DNA of 64,000 nucleotides from Streptomyces cucumeris (GCF_024295805.1 NZ_JANCLX010000008.1:260769-324768); one strand, 5' to 3'; numbered from the stretch's first letter, positions 32,401 to 40,933 are shown. Translations and numbers: made by a program. The notes: a model not told the origin generated them from the letters alone.

Positions 32401-33978
32401 GTGAGCACCGAGGAGACCGACACCCCGCAGACCCCCGACGACGACCATGCGCGTCAGCGGCGGCGTTCGCCGCTGGCCGTGGTCTCGGTGGCGGCCGCGG
32501 TGCTGGTCGCCGGTGGCGGCGGGGCCTACTGGGCCTCGACCGCCGCGGACGGCAACGGCACGGCGGGCAAGGACGGATCGCCGAAACCCCTCGCGCTGGA
32601 CGCCTACCCGTCGGCCGCACGCGAGGGCATCGCGCCCGGTGAGCCCGACCCGGGCGGGGGGCGCTATGTGACGGAGAAGAAGCTGCCCGAGGGCCCGGAC
32701 TCGGCCCCGGTGTACCTGGCCGACCCCAAGGTCACCAAGGCCGAGGTGGCCCGGCTGGCCAAGGCGCTGGACGTATCCGGCGAACCCCGGGCCGACCACG
32801 GCTTCTGGAAGGTCGGGGGCGGCAAGGACTCGGCCCAGCCGGTGCTGCGGGTCAACCAGGAGGGCCCGGGAAGCTGGACCTACTCCCGTTACGGCACCCC
32901 CGCCGGTGGTGACTGCGTCCGGCTGCCGGGCTCGGAGGCCGGAGGCGGCAAGGGCAGTGGCAAGGGCGGCGCCACCTCGGACTGCCCGGTCTACCGGGAC
33001 GGCGCATCCGGCAACAAGGGCGCTGACAAGAAGGGTGACGACCCCGCCCACTCGGAGCGCAGCGACGCCGATCACGACAAGGTGATCTCCGAGGCCGAGG
33101 CCAAGCGCACCGCCGAGCCGGTACTCAAGGCGCTCGGCCTGGACGACGCCAAGCTGGACGCGACCGGCCGGTACGCCGCCATCCGCACCGTCAACGCACA
33201 GCCGACGGTGGGCGATCTGCCGACGCACGGCTGGTCGACCAGTCTCCAGGTGGCCGCCGACGGCCAGTTGGTGGGCGGCAGCGGAACGCTGGCGACGCCC
33301 GCGGAGGACGACACCTATCCGCTGATCAGCGCGGCCGAGGCGCTGAAGAAGCTCAACGCGGCGACGAAGGGCCGGGGGCCGGCCACGGACGCGAACTGCC
33401 CCTCCGCCACCCCGGGCTCGGAAGAGTCGGGGTCGGGCGGCCAGATCGCACCGTGCGAGCCGAACCCGTCGGGGACGTCCGACAAGCTGATGGTGAGCAA
33501 GGCGACCCTGGGCCTGGCCTCGCAGATGGTGGACGGACGGCGGGCGCTGGTGCCGTCGTGGATCTTCGAGACCCGGCCCGCCGGGACCAACAAGGTCCCG
33601 ATGGCCGTTCCGTACCCGGCGGTGCAGCCCAAGTACATCAAGAAGGCCGCCGGGACCGAGAGCCCCGGACAGGGGCAGAGCGGTGAGTCCGACCCGTCCG
33701 GCAGCAAGAAGATCAACCACGTGATCTCCTACACCACGGACGACAAGACCCTGACGCTGCGCTTCTGGGGCGGGGTCTGCAACACCTACTCGGTCTCCGC
33801 GGAGGAGACGTCGAAGCAGGTGACGGTGGAGATCAAGAGCAAGCCCAAGCACCCCGGGCGCAACTGTGTCCTGATCGCCAAGGAGATGACCGAGAAGGTC
33901 TCGCTGGACAAGCCGCTGGACGGCCGCAAGGTGGTCGACAAGTCGACCGACAAGACGGTGCCGCTGCGGAAGAAGTGA
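32401..33978 (+). CDS. Membrane-anchored exported protein with EF-hand-like loop
   Basis: 525 residues from GTG 32401 (GAAGGAG just upstream). Short cytoplasmic N-terminus, one transmembrane segment (SPLAVVSVAAAVLVAGGGGAYWAS), and a ~470-residue extracellular part that is Lys/Asp/Gly-rich with low-complexity stretches (GGGKGSGKGG, NKGADKKGDD). Residues 222-233 read DADHDKVISEAE, matching the EF-hand calcium loop at positions 1, 3, 5, 8, 9 and 12. Other features: a Cys pair in CVRLPGSEAG...SDCPVY and a C-terminal beta-rich repeat. Function unknown; it may be a Ca2+-responsive surface protein. Confidence 0.75.
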   Translation: MSTEETDTPQTPDDDHARQRRRSPLAVVSVAAAVLVAGGGGAYWASTAADGNGTAGKDGSPKPLALDAYPSAAREGIAPGEPDPGGGRYVTEKKLPEGPDSAPVYLADPKVTKAEVARLAKALDVSGEPRADHGFWKVGGGKDSAQPVLRVNQEGPGSWTYSRYGTPAGGDCVRLPGSEAGGGKGSGKGGATSDCPVYRDGASGNKGADKKGDDPAHSERSDADHDKVISEAEAKRTAEPVLKALGLDDAKLDATGRYAAIRTVNAQPTVGDLPTHGWSTSLQVAADGQLVGGSGTLATPAEDDTYPLISAAEALKKLNAATKGRGPATDANCPSATPGSEESGSGGQIAPCEPNPSGTSDKLMVSKATLGLASQMVDGRRALVPSWIFETRPAGTNKVPMAVPYPAVQPKYIKKAAGTESPGQGQSGESDPSGSKKINHVISYTTDDKTLTLRFWGGVCNTYSVSAEETSKQVTVEIKSKPKHPGRNCVLIAKEMTEKVSLDKPLDGRKVVDKSTDKTVPLRKK

Positions 33979-33986
33979 ATCAGCAC

Positions 33987-34115
33987 CGAGAAGGGGGCGG
34001 GGCCGGCCGGGGCCGCCCCCCGCTCGGGGGGTGAGCGGGGGGGGGGGGGCCGCGCGGGGAGACGTCACACACCCCCGACACGGCGGCGGCCCCGCCCGGC
34101 CCCGCCCCCTTCTCG
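33987..34115. terminator. Giant imperfect inverted repeat with a G13 run between convergent genes
   Basis: 31-base arms at 33987-34017 and 34085-34115 are complementary with one mismatch; the arms start CGAGAAGGGGGCGGGGCC. The 67-base loop holds a small GCCCCCCGCTCGGGGGGT hairpin and an uninterrupted run of 13 G (34037-34049). It lies between the stops of the membrane-anchored protein (33978) and erpA (34153), so it presumably terminates both. Confidence 0.7.
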
Positions 34116-34152
34116 TGCGTTCAGCGGTGAGCGCGCGTCCGCGCGGAAGGGC

Positions 34153-34506
34153 TCAGCTGAAGGAGTCGCCGCAGGCGCAGGAGCCCGTGGCGTTCGGGTT
34201 GTCGATCGTGAAGCCCTGCTTCTCGATGGTGTCGACGAAGTCGATCGAGGCGCCACCCAGGTACGGAGCGCTCATCCGGTCGGTGACGACCTTGACGCCG
34301 TCGAAGTCCTTGACGACGTCGCCGTCGAGCGAACGCTCGTCGAAGAAGAGCTGATAGCGCAGGCCGGAGCAGCCGCCGGGCTGGACGGCGACGCGCAGCG
34401 CGAGATCGTCACGGCCCTCCTGCTCCAGCAGGCTCTTGACCTTCGACGCGGCGGCGTCGGACAGGATGATGCCCTCGCTCGCGGTGGTCTCGTCCTGAAC
34501 GGTCAT
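34153..34506 (-). CDS. erpA: Iron-sulfur cluster insertion protein ErpA (A-type carrier)
   Basis: 117 residues from ATG 34506. The three invariant A-type cysteines are present: one in QPGGCSGLRYQ and two in the C-terminal GSCACGDSFS. SDAAASKVKSLL and GASIDFVDTIEKQGFTIDNPNA complete the family pattern. It delivers [Fe-S] clusters to target enzymes. It is divergent from nadA, whose product is itself a [4Fe-4S] enzyme. Upstream in-frame codons before MTVQDE lack a ribosome-binding site. Confidence 0.94.
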   Translation of the reverse strand: MTVQDETTASEGIILSDAAASKVKSLLEQEGRDDLALRVAVQPGGCSGLRYQLFFDERSLDGDVVKDFDGVKVVTDRMSAPYLGGASIDFVDTIEKQGFTIDNPNATGSCACGDSFS

Positions 34507-34659
34507 CTGCTTCTCTCCCGGGTTGTACGGACTGCTTGCCGTCGGCACAAACCAACGGCCCCCCGGATTCATTCCGGGCCCATCGCTTTCGTGCTGCGTT
34601 CTTCATGCTCGCACACGGCCCGGCACACCGGGAATGCGTCACATCGACATGATGCCCAT

Positions 34660-34706
34660 CGTCAAAGTGACGTGAAGCAGTTATGATAGATAGCGTCATT
34701 TTGACG
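34660..34706. promoter_or_regulatory. Paired palindromic boxes in the erpA-nadA promoter region
   Basis: Box 1 CGTCA-AAG-TGACG (34660-34672) and box 2 CGTCA-TTT-TGACG (34694-34706) have identical 5-bp arms; box 2 read on the other strand differs from box 1 at one base. Centres are 34 bp apart. A -10-like TATGAT (34682-34687, plus strand) lies between them, with box 1 at the -35 position. This is a strong candidate operator pair for nadA, perhaps also for erpA. The 246-bp spacer holds nothing else I recognise. Confidence 0.65.
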
Positions 34707-34753
34707 ATTAGCAGGCATCAGGGTTTCCCAGCGAAGAAAGAAGGGTGCGTGAC

Positions 34754-35932
34754 GTGACCACGGCCCAGCCCCTCGACGTGCAGCCGACACCGCTCGCTCT
34801 GCTGCTCCTCGGCCGAGAGGCCGACCCGCGGAGCGAGCGCGGTGTGGAGTGCCCCGGAGACCTTCCGGCGCCCTCCGACCCGGATCTGGTGGCCCGCGCC
34901 CGCGCGGCCAAGGAGAAGCTCGGGGACAAGGTCTTCGTGCTCGGCCACCACTACCAGCGCGACGAGGTCATCGAGTTCGCCGACGTCACCGGGGACTCCT
35001 TCAAGCTCGCCCGGGACGCCGCGGCCCGGCCGGACGCGGAGTACATCGTCTTCTGCGGTGTGCACTTCATGGCGGAGTCCGCCGACATCCTCACCGGCGA
35101 CGACCAGCAGGTCGTCCTCCCCGACCTGGCGGCGGGCTGCTCCATGGCCGATATGGCCACCGCCGAGCAGGTCGCCGAGTGCTGGGACGTCCTGACCGAG
35201 GCGGGCGTGGCCGGGGCGACGGTGCCGGTCTCGTACATGAACTCCTCGGCGGACATCAAGGCGTTCACCGGTAAGCACGGCGGCACCATCTGCACCTCCT
35301 CCAACGCCAAGCGTGCTCTGGACTGGGCCTTCGGCCAGGGGGAGAAGGTGCTGTTCCTGCCCGACCAGCACCTGGGGCGCAATACGGCCGTCCGCGACAT
35401 GGGCATGTCGCTGGAGGACTGTGTCGTCTACAACCCGCACAAGCCGGGCGGCGGGCTGACCGCCGAGCAGCTTCGCGCGGCGAAGATGATCCTCTGGCGC
35501 GGCCACTGCTCGGTGCACGGCCGGTTCTCGCTGGAGTCGGTCGAGGACGTCCGGGCCCGCATACCGGGCGTCAACGTCCTGGTGCACCCCGAGTGCAAGC
35601 ACGAGGTGGTCGCCGCCGCGGACTACGTGGGCTCGACCGAGTACATCATCAAGGCCCTGGAGGCCGCGCCCGCCGGGTCCAAGTGGGCCATCGGCACCGA
35701 GCTGAACCTGGTCCGGCGGCTGGCGAACCGGTTCGCCGACGAGGGCAAGGAGATCGTCTTCCTCGACAAGACGGTCTGCTTCTGCTCGACCATGAACCGC
35801 ATCGACCTGCCGCACCTGGTCTGGGCGCTGGAGTCGCTGGCCGCGGGCAAGGTGGTCAACCGCATCCAGGTCGACCCGGAGACCGAGAGCTTCGCCAAGC
35901 TGGCGCTGGAGCGGATGCTGGCGCTGCCGTAA
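34754..35932 (+). CDS. nadA: Quinolinate synthase
   Basis: 392 residues from GTG 34754, chosen over GTG 34745 because AGAAGGG is eight bases ahead. VFVLGHHYQRDEVIEF begins the NadA fold, and the three [4Fe-4S] ligand cysteines are in VFCGVHFMAESA, VHPECKHEVV and KTVCFCSTMNR. It condenses iminoaspartate with dihydroxyacetone phosphate to quinolinate for NAD synthesis. nadB and nadC are not beside it here. The N-terminal ~30-residue extension is typical of Streptomyces NadA. Confidence 0.95.
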   Translation: MTTAQPLDVQPTPLALLLLGREADPRSERGVECPGDLPAPSDPDLVARARAAKEKLGDKVFVLGHHYQRDEVIEFADVTGDSFKLARDAAARPDAEYIVFCGVHFMAESADILTGDDQQVVLPDLAAGCSMADMATAEQVAECWDVLTEAGVAGATVPVSYMNSSADIKAFTGKHGGTICTSSNAKRALDWAFGQGEKVLFLPDQHLGRNTAVRDMGMSLEDCVVYNPHKPGGGLTAEQLRAAKMILWRGHCSVHGRFSLESVEDVRARIPGVNVLVHPECKHEVVAAADYVGSTEYIIKALEAAPAGSKWAIGTELNLVRRLANRFADEGKEIVFLDKTVCFCSTMNRIDLPHLVWALESLAAGKVVNRIQVDPETESFAKLALERMLALP

Positions 35933-35955
35933 CGGGCGGCGGACGCGTGTATGCC

Positions 35956-35993
35956 GGACGGGGCGCGGGGCCGAGGGGCTCCGCGCCCCGTCC
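35956..35993. terminator. Bidirectional hairpin between nadA and response regulator
   Basis: Perfect 13-bp stem GGACGGGGCGCGG (35956-35968) with CCGCGCCCCGTCC (35981-35993), 12-base loop, between convergent stops 35932 and 36050. Confidence 0.8.
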
Positions 35994-36049
35994 GCCGTAT
36001 CGGGCGCGTGAGGCTTCTCGGACGCGTCAGCCGTCTCGTCTCCGGCGGG

Positions 36050-36733
36050 TCAGGTCCCCGGGCGTACCAGGCCCGTCTCGTAGGAGATCACCACGAGCTG
36101 GGCCCGGTCCCGCGCCCCCAGCTTGGCCATCGCCCGGTTCACATGGGTCTTGACCGTCAGCGGGCTGACCTCCAGCAGCGCGGCGATCTCATCGTTGGAC
36201 AGCCCCCCGGCGACCTGGACCAGCACCTCGCGTTCGCGCACCGTGAGCGCGTCCAGCCGGCTCGCGTCATAGGCGGACTCACCGCCGTCCCGGGCCCCCT
36301 CGCCCTGGGCCAGGAAGCGGGCGATCAGCCCCTTGGTGGCGGCCGGGGAGAGCAGCGCCTCACCCGCCGCCGCGATCCGGATCGCGGACAGCAGCTCCTC
36401 GGGCTCGGCGCCCTTGCCGAGGAAGCCGCTGGCGCCCGCCCGCAGCGAGTCCACCACGTACTCATCGACCTCGAAGGTGGTCAGCATGACCACCCGGACA
36501 TCGGTCAGCTCCGGATCCTCGCTGATCAGGCGGGTTGCGGTCAGTCCGTCGGTCCCGGGCATCCGGATGTCCATCAGGACCACGTCCGCGCCCTCGGACC
36601 GGACGATCTCGACCGCCTCCGCACCGTCGGACGCCTCCCCCACCACCTCCATGTCCGGATCGGAGTCCACCAGCACACGGAACGCACTGCGCAGCAACGC
36701 CTGGTCATCGGCGAGCAGCACCTTGATCGTCAT
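36050..36733 (-). CDS. NarL/LuxR-type response regulator of the psp cluster
   Basis: 227 residues from ATG 36733. Receiver domain with KVLLADDQALLR, phosphoacceptor Asp in VVLMDIRMPGTDGL, switch Thr in VVMLTTFEVDEYV and Lys in GFLGKGAEPEE. C-terminal GerE helix-turn-helix LTVREREVLVQVAGGLSNDEIA and VSPLTVKTHVNRAMAKLGARDR. The ATGA overlap with the histidine kinase gene marks them as a cognate pair. They lie directly behind pspA-pspAA on the same strand. Confidence 0.95.
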   Translation of the reverse strand: MTIKVLLADDQALLRSAFRVLVDSDPDMEVVGEASDGAEAVEIVRSEGADVVLMDIRMPGTDGLTATRLISEDPELTDVRVVMLTTFEVDEYVVDSLRAGASGFLGKGAEPEELLSAIRIAAAGEALLSPAATKGLIARFLAQGEGARDGGESAYDASRLDALTVREREVLVQVAGGLSNDEIAALLEVSPLTVKTHVNRAMAKLGARDRAQLVVISYETGLVRPGT

Positions 36734-38088
36734 GAGTCCCCTCCCATACGGCTCTGCAGCGGAAGTCTCACCCGCACCCGGAAGCCACCGTCGGGCAGGG
36801 CACCCGCCTCACAGCTACCGCGCAGCGCGGTGACCCGCTCCCGCATCCCGATCAGCCCGTGCCCGCCGCCGTGCTCATCGTCCAGCGGCGCCGCGGGCAC
36901 CCGGGGCTCGGACACCTCCGTACCGGACGCCCCGGCGGTCCGGGGCTCCGCCCCCGCTCCGTCGTCCACGACGGTGATCTCCAGTGCGCTGCGGTCCCGG
37001 ACGATGGTGATCCGGACGGTGGCCTCGGGCCCGGCGTGCTTGTGCACATTGGTCAGCGCCTCCTGGACCACGCGGTACGCGGTGAGGTCCACCGAACCCG
37101 CCAGGGGGCCGAGGTCGCGCGGCTCGGCGTCCACCTCGACCCGCATCCCCACCCGGGCGAACCCCTCCACGAGCTGGTCCAGCACACCGAGGCCGGGGGC
37201 CGGTTCGGTGGGCGCTGCGGGGTCGCCGTACTGCCGCAGCAGGCCGACCGTGGCACGCAGTTCGTCCAGCGCCGAGCGGCTGGCCTCACGGACGTGGGCG
37301 AGCGCCTCCTTGGCCTGGTCGGGGCGGCTGTCCATGACGTGCGAGGCCACTCCGGCCTGCACATTGACCAGGGCGATGTGGTGGGCGACCACATCGTGCA
37401 GCTCCCGGGCGATCCGCAGCCGCTCCTCGGCCACCCGGCGGCGCGCCTCCTCCTCACGGGTGCGCTCGGCCCGTACCGCCCGCTCCTCGATGGCGGCGAT
37501 GTAGGCGCGGCGGCTGCGCACCGCGTCGCCCGCGGCGGCGGCCAGCCCGGCCCAGGCGAAGATGCCCAGGTTCTCCTGGGAGTACCAGGGGCTGATCCCG
37601 AAAAGCATCGCGGTCCCGGTCAGCAGCACCGCGGTGATGAATCCGACGCGCCAGGTGGTGGGGCGGTCGGTGCTGGCCGCGAGGGTGTACAGCGCCACCA
37701 CCACGCCCAGCACGATCGCGGTGCGCGGCGGTCCGCTCCGGGAGGTGGTGATCTCCACCACGGTGATCGCCGAGGTGATCGCCAGCACCGTGACCGGCTT
37801 GTGCCGGCGGAACACCAGGGACGCCGAGGAGACCAGCGCCAGCAGGACGAAGACCAGGCCGATGTGGTGTCCGCGCAGACGCGGGTTGGCCACCGCGCCG
37901 ATGATGATGAACGCGAAGACGCCGACGGCCACCAGGAGGTCCAGGGCCCTCGGGTGCGCGGCCAGCCAGCGGTGGGGACGGGCCAGGCCCGGCCCCACGG
38001 AGAGGGGAGTCACGGGATCCAACGGTATGCGCCGTCCCGGGCCGCCCCGCTCCGGGGGCGGCCCGTGCCCGGCGGACGAAGGGGGCAC
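36730..38088 (-). CDS. Membrane sensor histidine kinase (HisKA_3 type)
   Basis: About 452 residues from GTG 38088; no strong ribosome-binding site is seen, and GTG 38013 (VTPLSV) is an alternative. Four to five N-terminal helices (LDLLVAVGVFAFIIIGAV to LGIFAWAGLAAAAG) make a compact sensor with almost no extracellular domain. HisKA_3 phosphoacceptor in ARELHDVVAHHIALVNVQ, then the ATPase domain with EALTNVHKHAG (N box), VVDDGAG and GHGLIGMRERV (G boxes). It resembles intramembrane-sensing kinases that respond to envelope stress. It starts 25 bp after pspAA. Confidence 0.92.
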   Translation of the reverse strand: MPPSSAGHGPPPERGGPGRRIPLDPVTPLSVGPGLARPHRWLAAHPRALDLLVAVGVFAFIIIGAVANPRLRGHHIGLVFVLLALVSSASLVFRRHKPVTVLAITSAITVVEITTSRSGPPRTAIVLGVVVALYTLAASTDRPTTWRVGFITAVLLTGTAMLFGISPWYSQENLGIFAWAGLAAAAGDAVRSRRAYIAAIEERAVRAERTREEEARRRVAEERLRIARELHDVVAHHIALVNVQAGVASHVMDSRPDQAKEALAHVREASRSALDELRATVGLLRQYGDPAAPTEPAPGLGVLDQLVEGFARVGMRVEVDAEPRDLGPLAGSVDLTAYRVVQEALTNVHKHAGPEATVRITIVRDRSALEITVVDDGAGAEPRTAGASGTEVSEPRVPAAPLDDEHGGGHGLIGMRERVTALRGSCEAGALPDGGFRVRVRLPLQSRMGGDS

Positions 38089-38113
38089 GACCTGTGCTGG
38101 AGTGCGACCGGCG

Positions 38114-38392
38114 CTAGCCGGGGATCAGGCCGTCGTCCTTGAGCATCGCCTTGACTTCCTCGAGGGTGGCCTCCGGGGCGGGCAGGATCAGCTCGGACGG
38201 TTCCAGGGAGTCGTCCGGCAGCGGTTCGCCCGCCGAGCGCACGGCGTCGAGGAGCGCGCCGAGCGTCCGCCGGAAGCCGTCCTGGTCACCACTCTCGACC
38301 TCGGTGAGCAGCTCGTCGTCCAGCTTGTTCAGTGCGTGCAGATGACTTTCGGCCACCTGCACCTGGCCCTCCCCCATGATCCGTACGATCAC
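38114..38392 (-). CDS. PspA-associated protein PspAA
   Basis: 92 residues from GTG 38392, with GGAGG upstream. IVRIMGEGQVQVAESHLHALNKLDDELL and the C-terminal PAPEATLEEVKAMLKDDGLIPG match the PspAA domain found next to pspA in actinobacteria. Soluble and acidic. It probably binds PspA and modulates its membrane-repair activity. It lies 44 bp after pspA and 25 bp before the kinase gene. Confidence 0.88.
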   Translation of the reverse strand: MIVRIMGEGQVQVAESHLHALNKLDDELLTEVESGDQDGFRRTLGALLDAVRSAGEPLPDDSLEPSELILPAPEATLEEVKAMLKDDGLIPG

Positions 38393-38436
38393 GACGCCCT
38401 CCTGGAGTGGGAGACCTCGCCCGGTGGGGGCGCGGG

Positions 38437-39225
38437 CTACTGCTTGTCGAACTTGTGCTGCCCCTGGGACTGCTGCGACCCGTTCTGCTGACCGCTCTCG
38501 AGCGCCTGCTGGGAGCCGCCGCCGGCCAGCTCGGCCTTCATCCGCTGGAGCTCCAGCTCCACGTCCGTACCGCCGGAGATCCGGTCCAGCTCGGCCGCGA
38601 TGTCATCCTTGGTGGCCATCCCGGACTGGTCGTCGAGGGCGCCGGAGGCCAGCAGCTCGTCGATGGCACCCGCGCGGGCCTGGAGCTGCGCGGTCTTGTC
38701 CTCGGCGCGCTGGATCGCCATGCCGACGTCGCCCATCTCCTCGGAGATACCGGAGAACGCCTCGCCGATCCGGGTCTGCGCCTGGGCCGCGGTGTAAGTG
38801 GCCTTGATGGTCTCCTTGCGGGTGCGGAAGGCGTCCACCTTGGCCTGGAGCCGCTGGGCCGCCAGGGTGAGCTTCTCCTCCTCGCCCTGGAGGGTCTGGT
38901 GCTGTGTCTCCAGGTCGGTGACCTGCTGCTGGAGCGCGGCACGGCGGGAGAGCGCCTCACGCGCCAGGTCCTCGCGGCCGAGCGCCAGCGCCTTGCGGCC
39001 CTGGTCCTCCAGCTTGGTGGACTGGCCCTGGAGCTGATTGAGCTGGAGCTCCAGGCGCTTGCGGGAGGTGGCCACGTCGGCGACGCCGCGGCGGACCTTC
39101 TGGAGCAGCTCAAGCTGCTTCTGGTACGAGTAGTCAAGGGTCTCGCGCGGGTCCTCGGCCCGGTCCAGGGCCTTGTTGGCCTTCGCGCGGAAGATCATCC
39201 CCATACGCTTCATGACACCGCTCAT
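38437..39225 (-). CDS. pspA: PspA/IM30 (Vipp1) membrane-stress protein
   Basis: 262 residues from ATG 39225. The amphipathic N-terminus MSGVMKRMGMIFRAKANKAL is the membrane-binding helix, followed by EDPRETLDYSYQKQLELLQKV and a nearly continuous coiled coil to about residue 215. A Gln/Ser/Gly-rich tail ends it (SGQQNGSQQSQGQHKFDKQ). ESCRT-III-like oligomers of this family coat damaged membranes and preserve the proton gradient. It is the first gene of pspA-pspAA-kinase-regulator. Confidence 0.95.
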   Translation of the reverse strand: MSGVMKRMGMIFRAKANKALDRAEDPRETLDYSYQKQLELLQKVRRGVADVATSRKRLELQLNQLQGQSTKLEDQGRKALALGREDLAREALSRRAALQQQVTDLETQHQTLQGEEEKLTLAAQRLQAKVDAFRTRKETIKATYTAAQAQTRIGEAFSGISEEMGDVGMAIQRAEDKTAQLQARAGAIDELLASGALDDQSGMATKDDIAAELDRISGGTDVELELQRMKAELAGGGSQQALESGQQNGSQQSQGQHKFDKQ

Positions 39226-39472
39226 GGGCCTCGCGCGCCCCCTTCTGACGGACTGAGACTCCAGCACTCCAACAGACCCAGCCTACGGGCCCTGCTTCCA
39301 TTACCGCACTGTTCGGGCCCGCTCGCGCTCCTCCTCCAGGACGATCGACAAGCCGGCGTCTCCAGCGCAAGGAGTAGGTGACCGCTGTGTCCCGATTCCG
39401 GCGGTCCGCCGTTGCCGGATCGTTCCCCGTGAGGCTGGGGCGCACACCCGTGAACCCGTACCCTTGGGCTTT

Positions 39473-40069
39473 GTGTTCCGAAGCCGTTCCAAGGATGAGC
39501 AGGCCGCCACCGCCAAGGTGACCGCGGACCAGCCGCAGCAGCCCCGTGACCCGCAGGCGCCCAAGGGCCGCCCCACGCCCAAGCGCAGCGACTCCCAGTC
39601 GCAGCGCCGCAGCCTGGCGAAGACCCCGGCCACCCGCAAGGACTCCGCCAAGCGCCAGCGGGAGGCCCGCCGAAGCGACCTGGCCCGTCAGCGCGAGGCC
39701 CTCGCCAGTGGCGACGAGCGCTACCTGCCGGCCCGCGACAAGGGTCCGGTGCGCCGCTTCGCCCGTGACTTCGTCGACTCGCGCTTCGTCGTCGCCGAGT
39801 TCTTCCTGCCGCTCGCGGTGGTCATCCTGGTGCTGAGCATGATCCGTGCCGGTGCCATGCAGAGCTATGTGCTGCTGCTGTGGATGGTCGTCATCGTGAT
39901 GATCGTGATCAACTCGTTCATCATCGCCTTCCAGCTCAAGCGCCGGCTGCGCCAGCGGTTCCCCGACGAGAACCTGCGCGGGGCCGTGCCGTACGCCCTG
40001 ATGCGAACCCTCCAGATGCGCCGACTGCGGCTGCCCAAGCCGCAGGTCAAGCGCGGAGAGAAGCCCTGA
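39473..40069 (+). CDS. DUF3043 membrane protein
   Basis: 198 residues from GTG 39473 (VFRSRSKDEQ); TTG 39464 is a less likely start. A basic hydrophilic N-terminal ~100 residues (AKTPATRKDSAKRQREARRSD and RYLPARDKGPVRRFARDFVDSRF) precedes two transmembrane helices (FFLPLAVVILVLSMI and YVLLLWMVVIVMIVINSFII) and a basic tail. This is the DUF3043 arrangement common in actinobacteria. The function is unknown. It is divergent from pspA. Confidence 0.85.
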   Translation: MFRSRSKDEQAATAKVTADQPQQPRDPQAPKGRPTPKRSDSQSQRRSLAKTPATRKDSAKRQREARRSDLARQREALASGDERYLPARDKGPVRRFARDFVDSRFVVAEFFLPLAVVILVLSMIRAGAMQSYVLLLWMVVIVMIVINSFIIAFQLKRRLRQRFPDENLRGAVPYALMRTLQMRRLRLPKPQVKRGEKP

Positions 40070-40887
40070 GCGGGACCTCCGCGGACCGCAGCGGGAAACC
40101 GTCCGGCTTCGCCGGAGGGGCCGAGGGCTGGCTGAGCCGTCTCGGGGGCCTGCGGAACACCCTCCGCCAGGCACTGGTCGCCCAACAGCTCGACGAGCAG
40201 ATCACCGCCCGCTATCCGGTGGGCCGGCGGCTGCGGGTGCTCGACGTCGGCCTCGGCCAGGGCACCCAGGCCCTGCGGCTGGCCCGGGCGGGCCATGAGG
40301 TGACCGGTCTTGAGTCCGACCCCACCATGATGGCCGCGGTGCGCACCGCGCTCGCGGAGGAGCCGGAGGGCATCCGGGCCCGGGTGCGGCTGCTGGAGGG
40401 CGACGGCCGGGACACCGGTGCGCACTTCCTGCCGGGCACCTTCGACGTGGTGCTCTGCCACGGTGTGCTGATGTACGTGTCCGAACCGGATCCGCTGCTG
40501 GCGGGGCTGGCCCGGGTGCTGGCGCCGGGCGGGCTGCTGTCGCTGCTGGTGCGCAACGCCGACGCACTGGCGATGCGGCCGGGTCTCGCCGGGAACTGGG
40601 ACACCGCGCTGGCCGCGTTCGACTCGCCCTCCTACACCAACCGGATCGGGCTGCGGGTGCGTGCCGACCGGCGCGCGGAGCTGACCGAGACGCTCACCGC
40701 GATCGGCGCTCCGCTGCACGCCTGGTACGGGGTGCGGGTCTTCACCGACCAGGCCGCGGGCGACACCCCGCCCCCGCCCTCCCCGGAGTGGGAGCGGCTG
40801 CTGGCGGCCGAGGAGCGGGCCGGGCGCACCGATCCGTACCGCTCGGTGGCGGCCCTGCTGCATCTGTGCGGGGTACGCGGCGGCTGA
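40066..40887 (+). CDS. SAM-dependent methyltransferase, probable CTG start
   Basis: About 273 residues. Class I methyltransferase motifs: LRVLDVGLGQGTQALRLA (motif I), VTGLESDP (II), LLEGDGRD, FDVVLCHGVLMYV (IV) and RVLAPGGLLSLLVRN (VI), similar to CmoM-like enzymes. There is no ATG, GTG or TTG in frame between 40066 and about 40219, where conserved coding clearly already runs (GFAGGAEGWLSRLGGLRNT). CTG 40066 overlaps the DUF3043 stop (CTGA) and has GGAG seven bases ahead, so it is the best start. Substrate unknown. Confidence 0.85.
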   Translation: MSGTSADRSGKPSGFAGGAEGWLSRLGGLRNTLRQALVAQQLDEQITARYPVGRRLRVLDVGLGQGTQALRLARAGHEVTGLESDPTMMAAVRTALAEEPEGIRARVRLLEGDGRDTGAHFLPGTFDVVLCHGVLMYVSEPDPLLAGLARVLAPGGLLSLLVRNADALAMRPGLAGNWDTALAAFDSPSYTNRIGLRVRADRRAELTETLTAIGAPLHAWYGVRVFTDQAAGDTPPPPSPEWERLLAAEERAGRTDPYRSVAALLHLCGVRGG

Positions 40888-40933
40888 CCCGCCGCACCGG
40901 GCGCGGATCGCCCGGGACGGAGCCGGAACGGAG

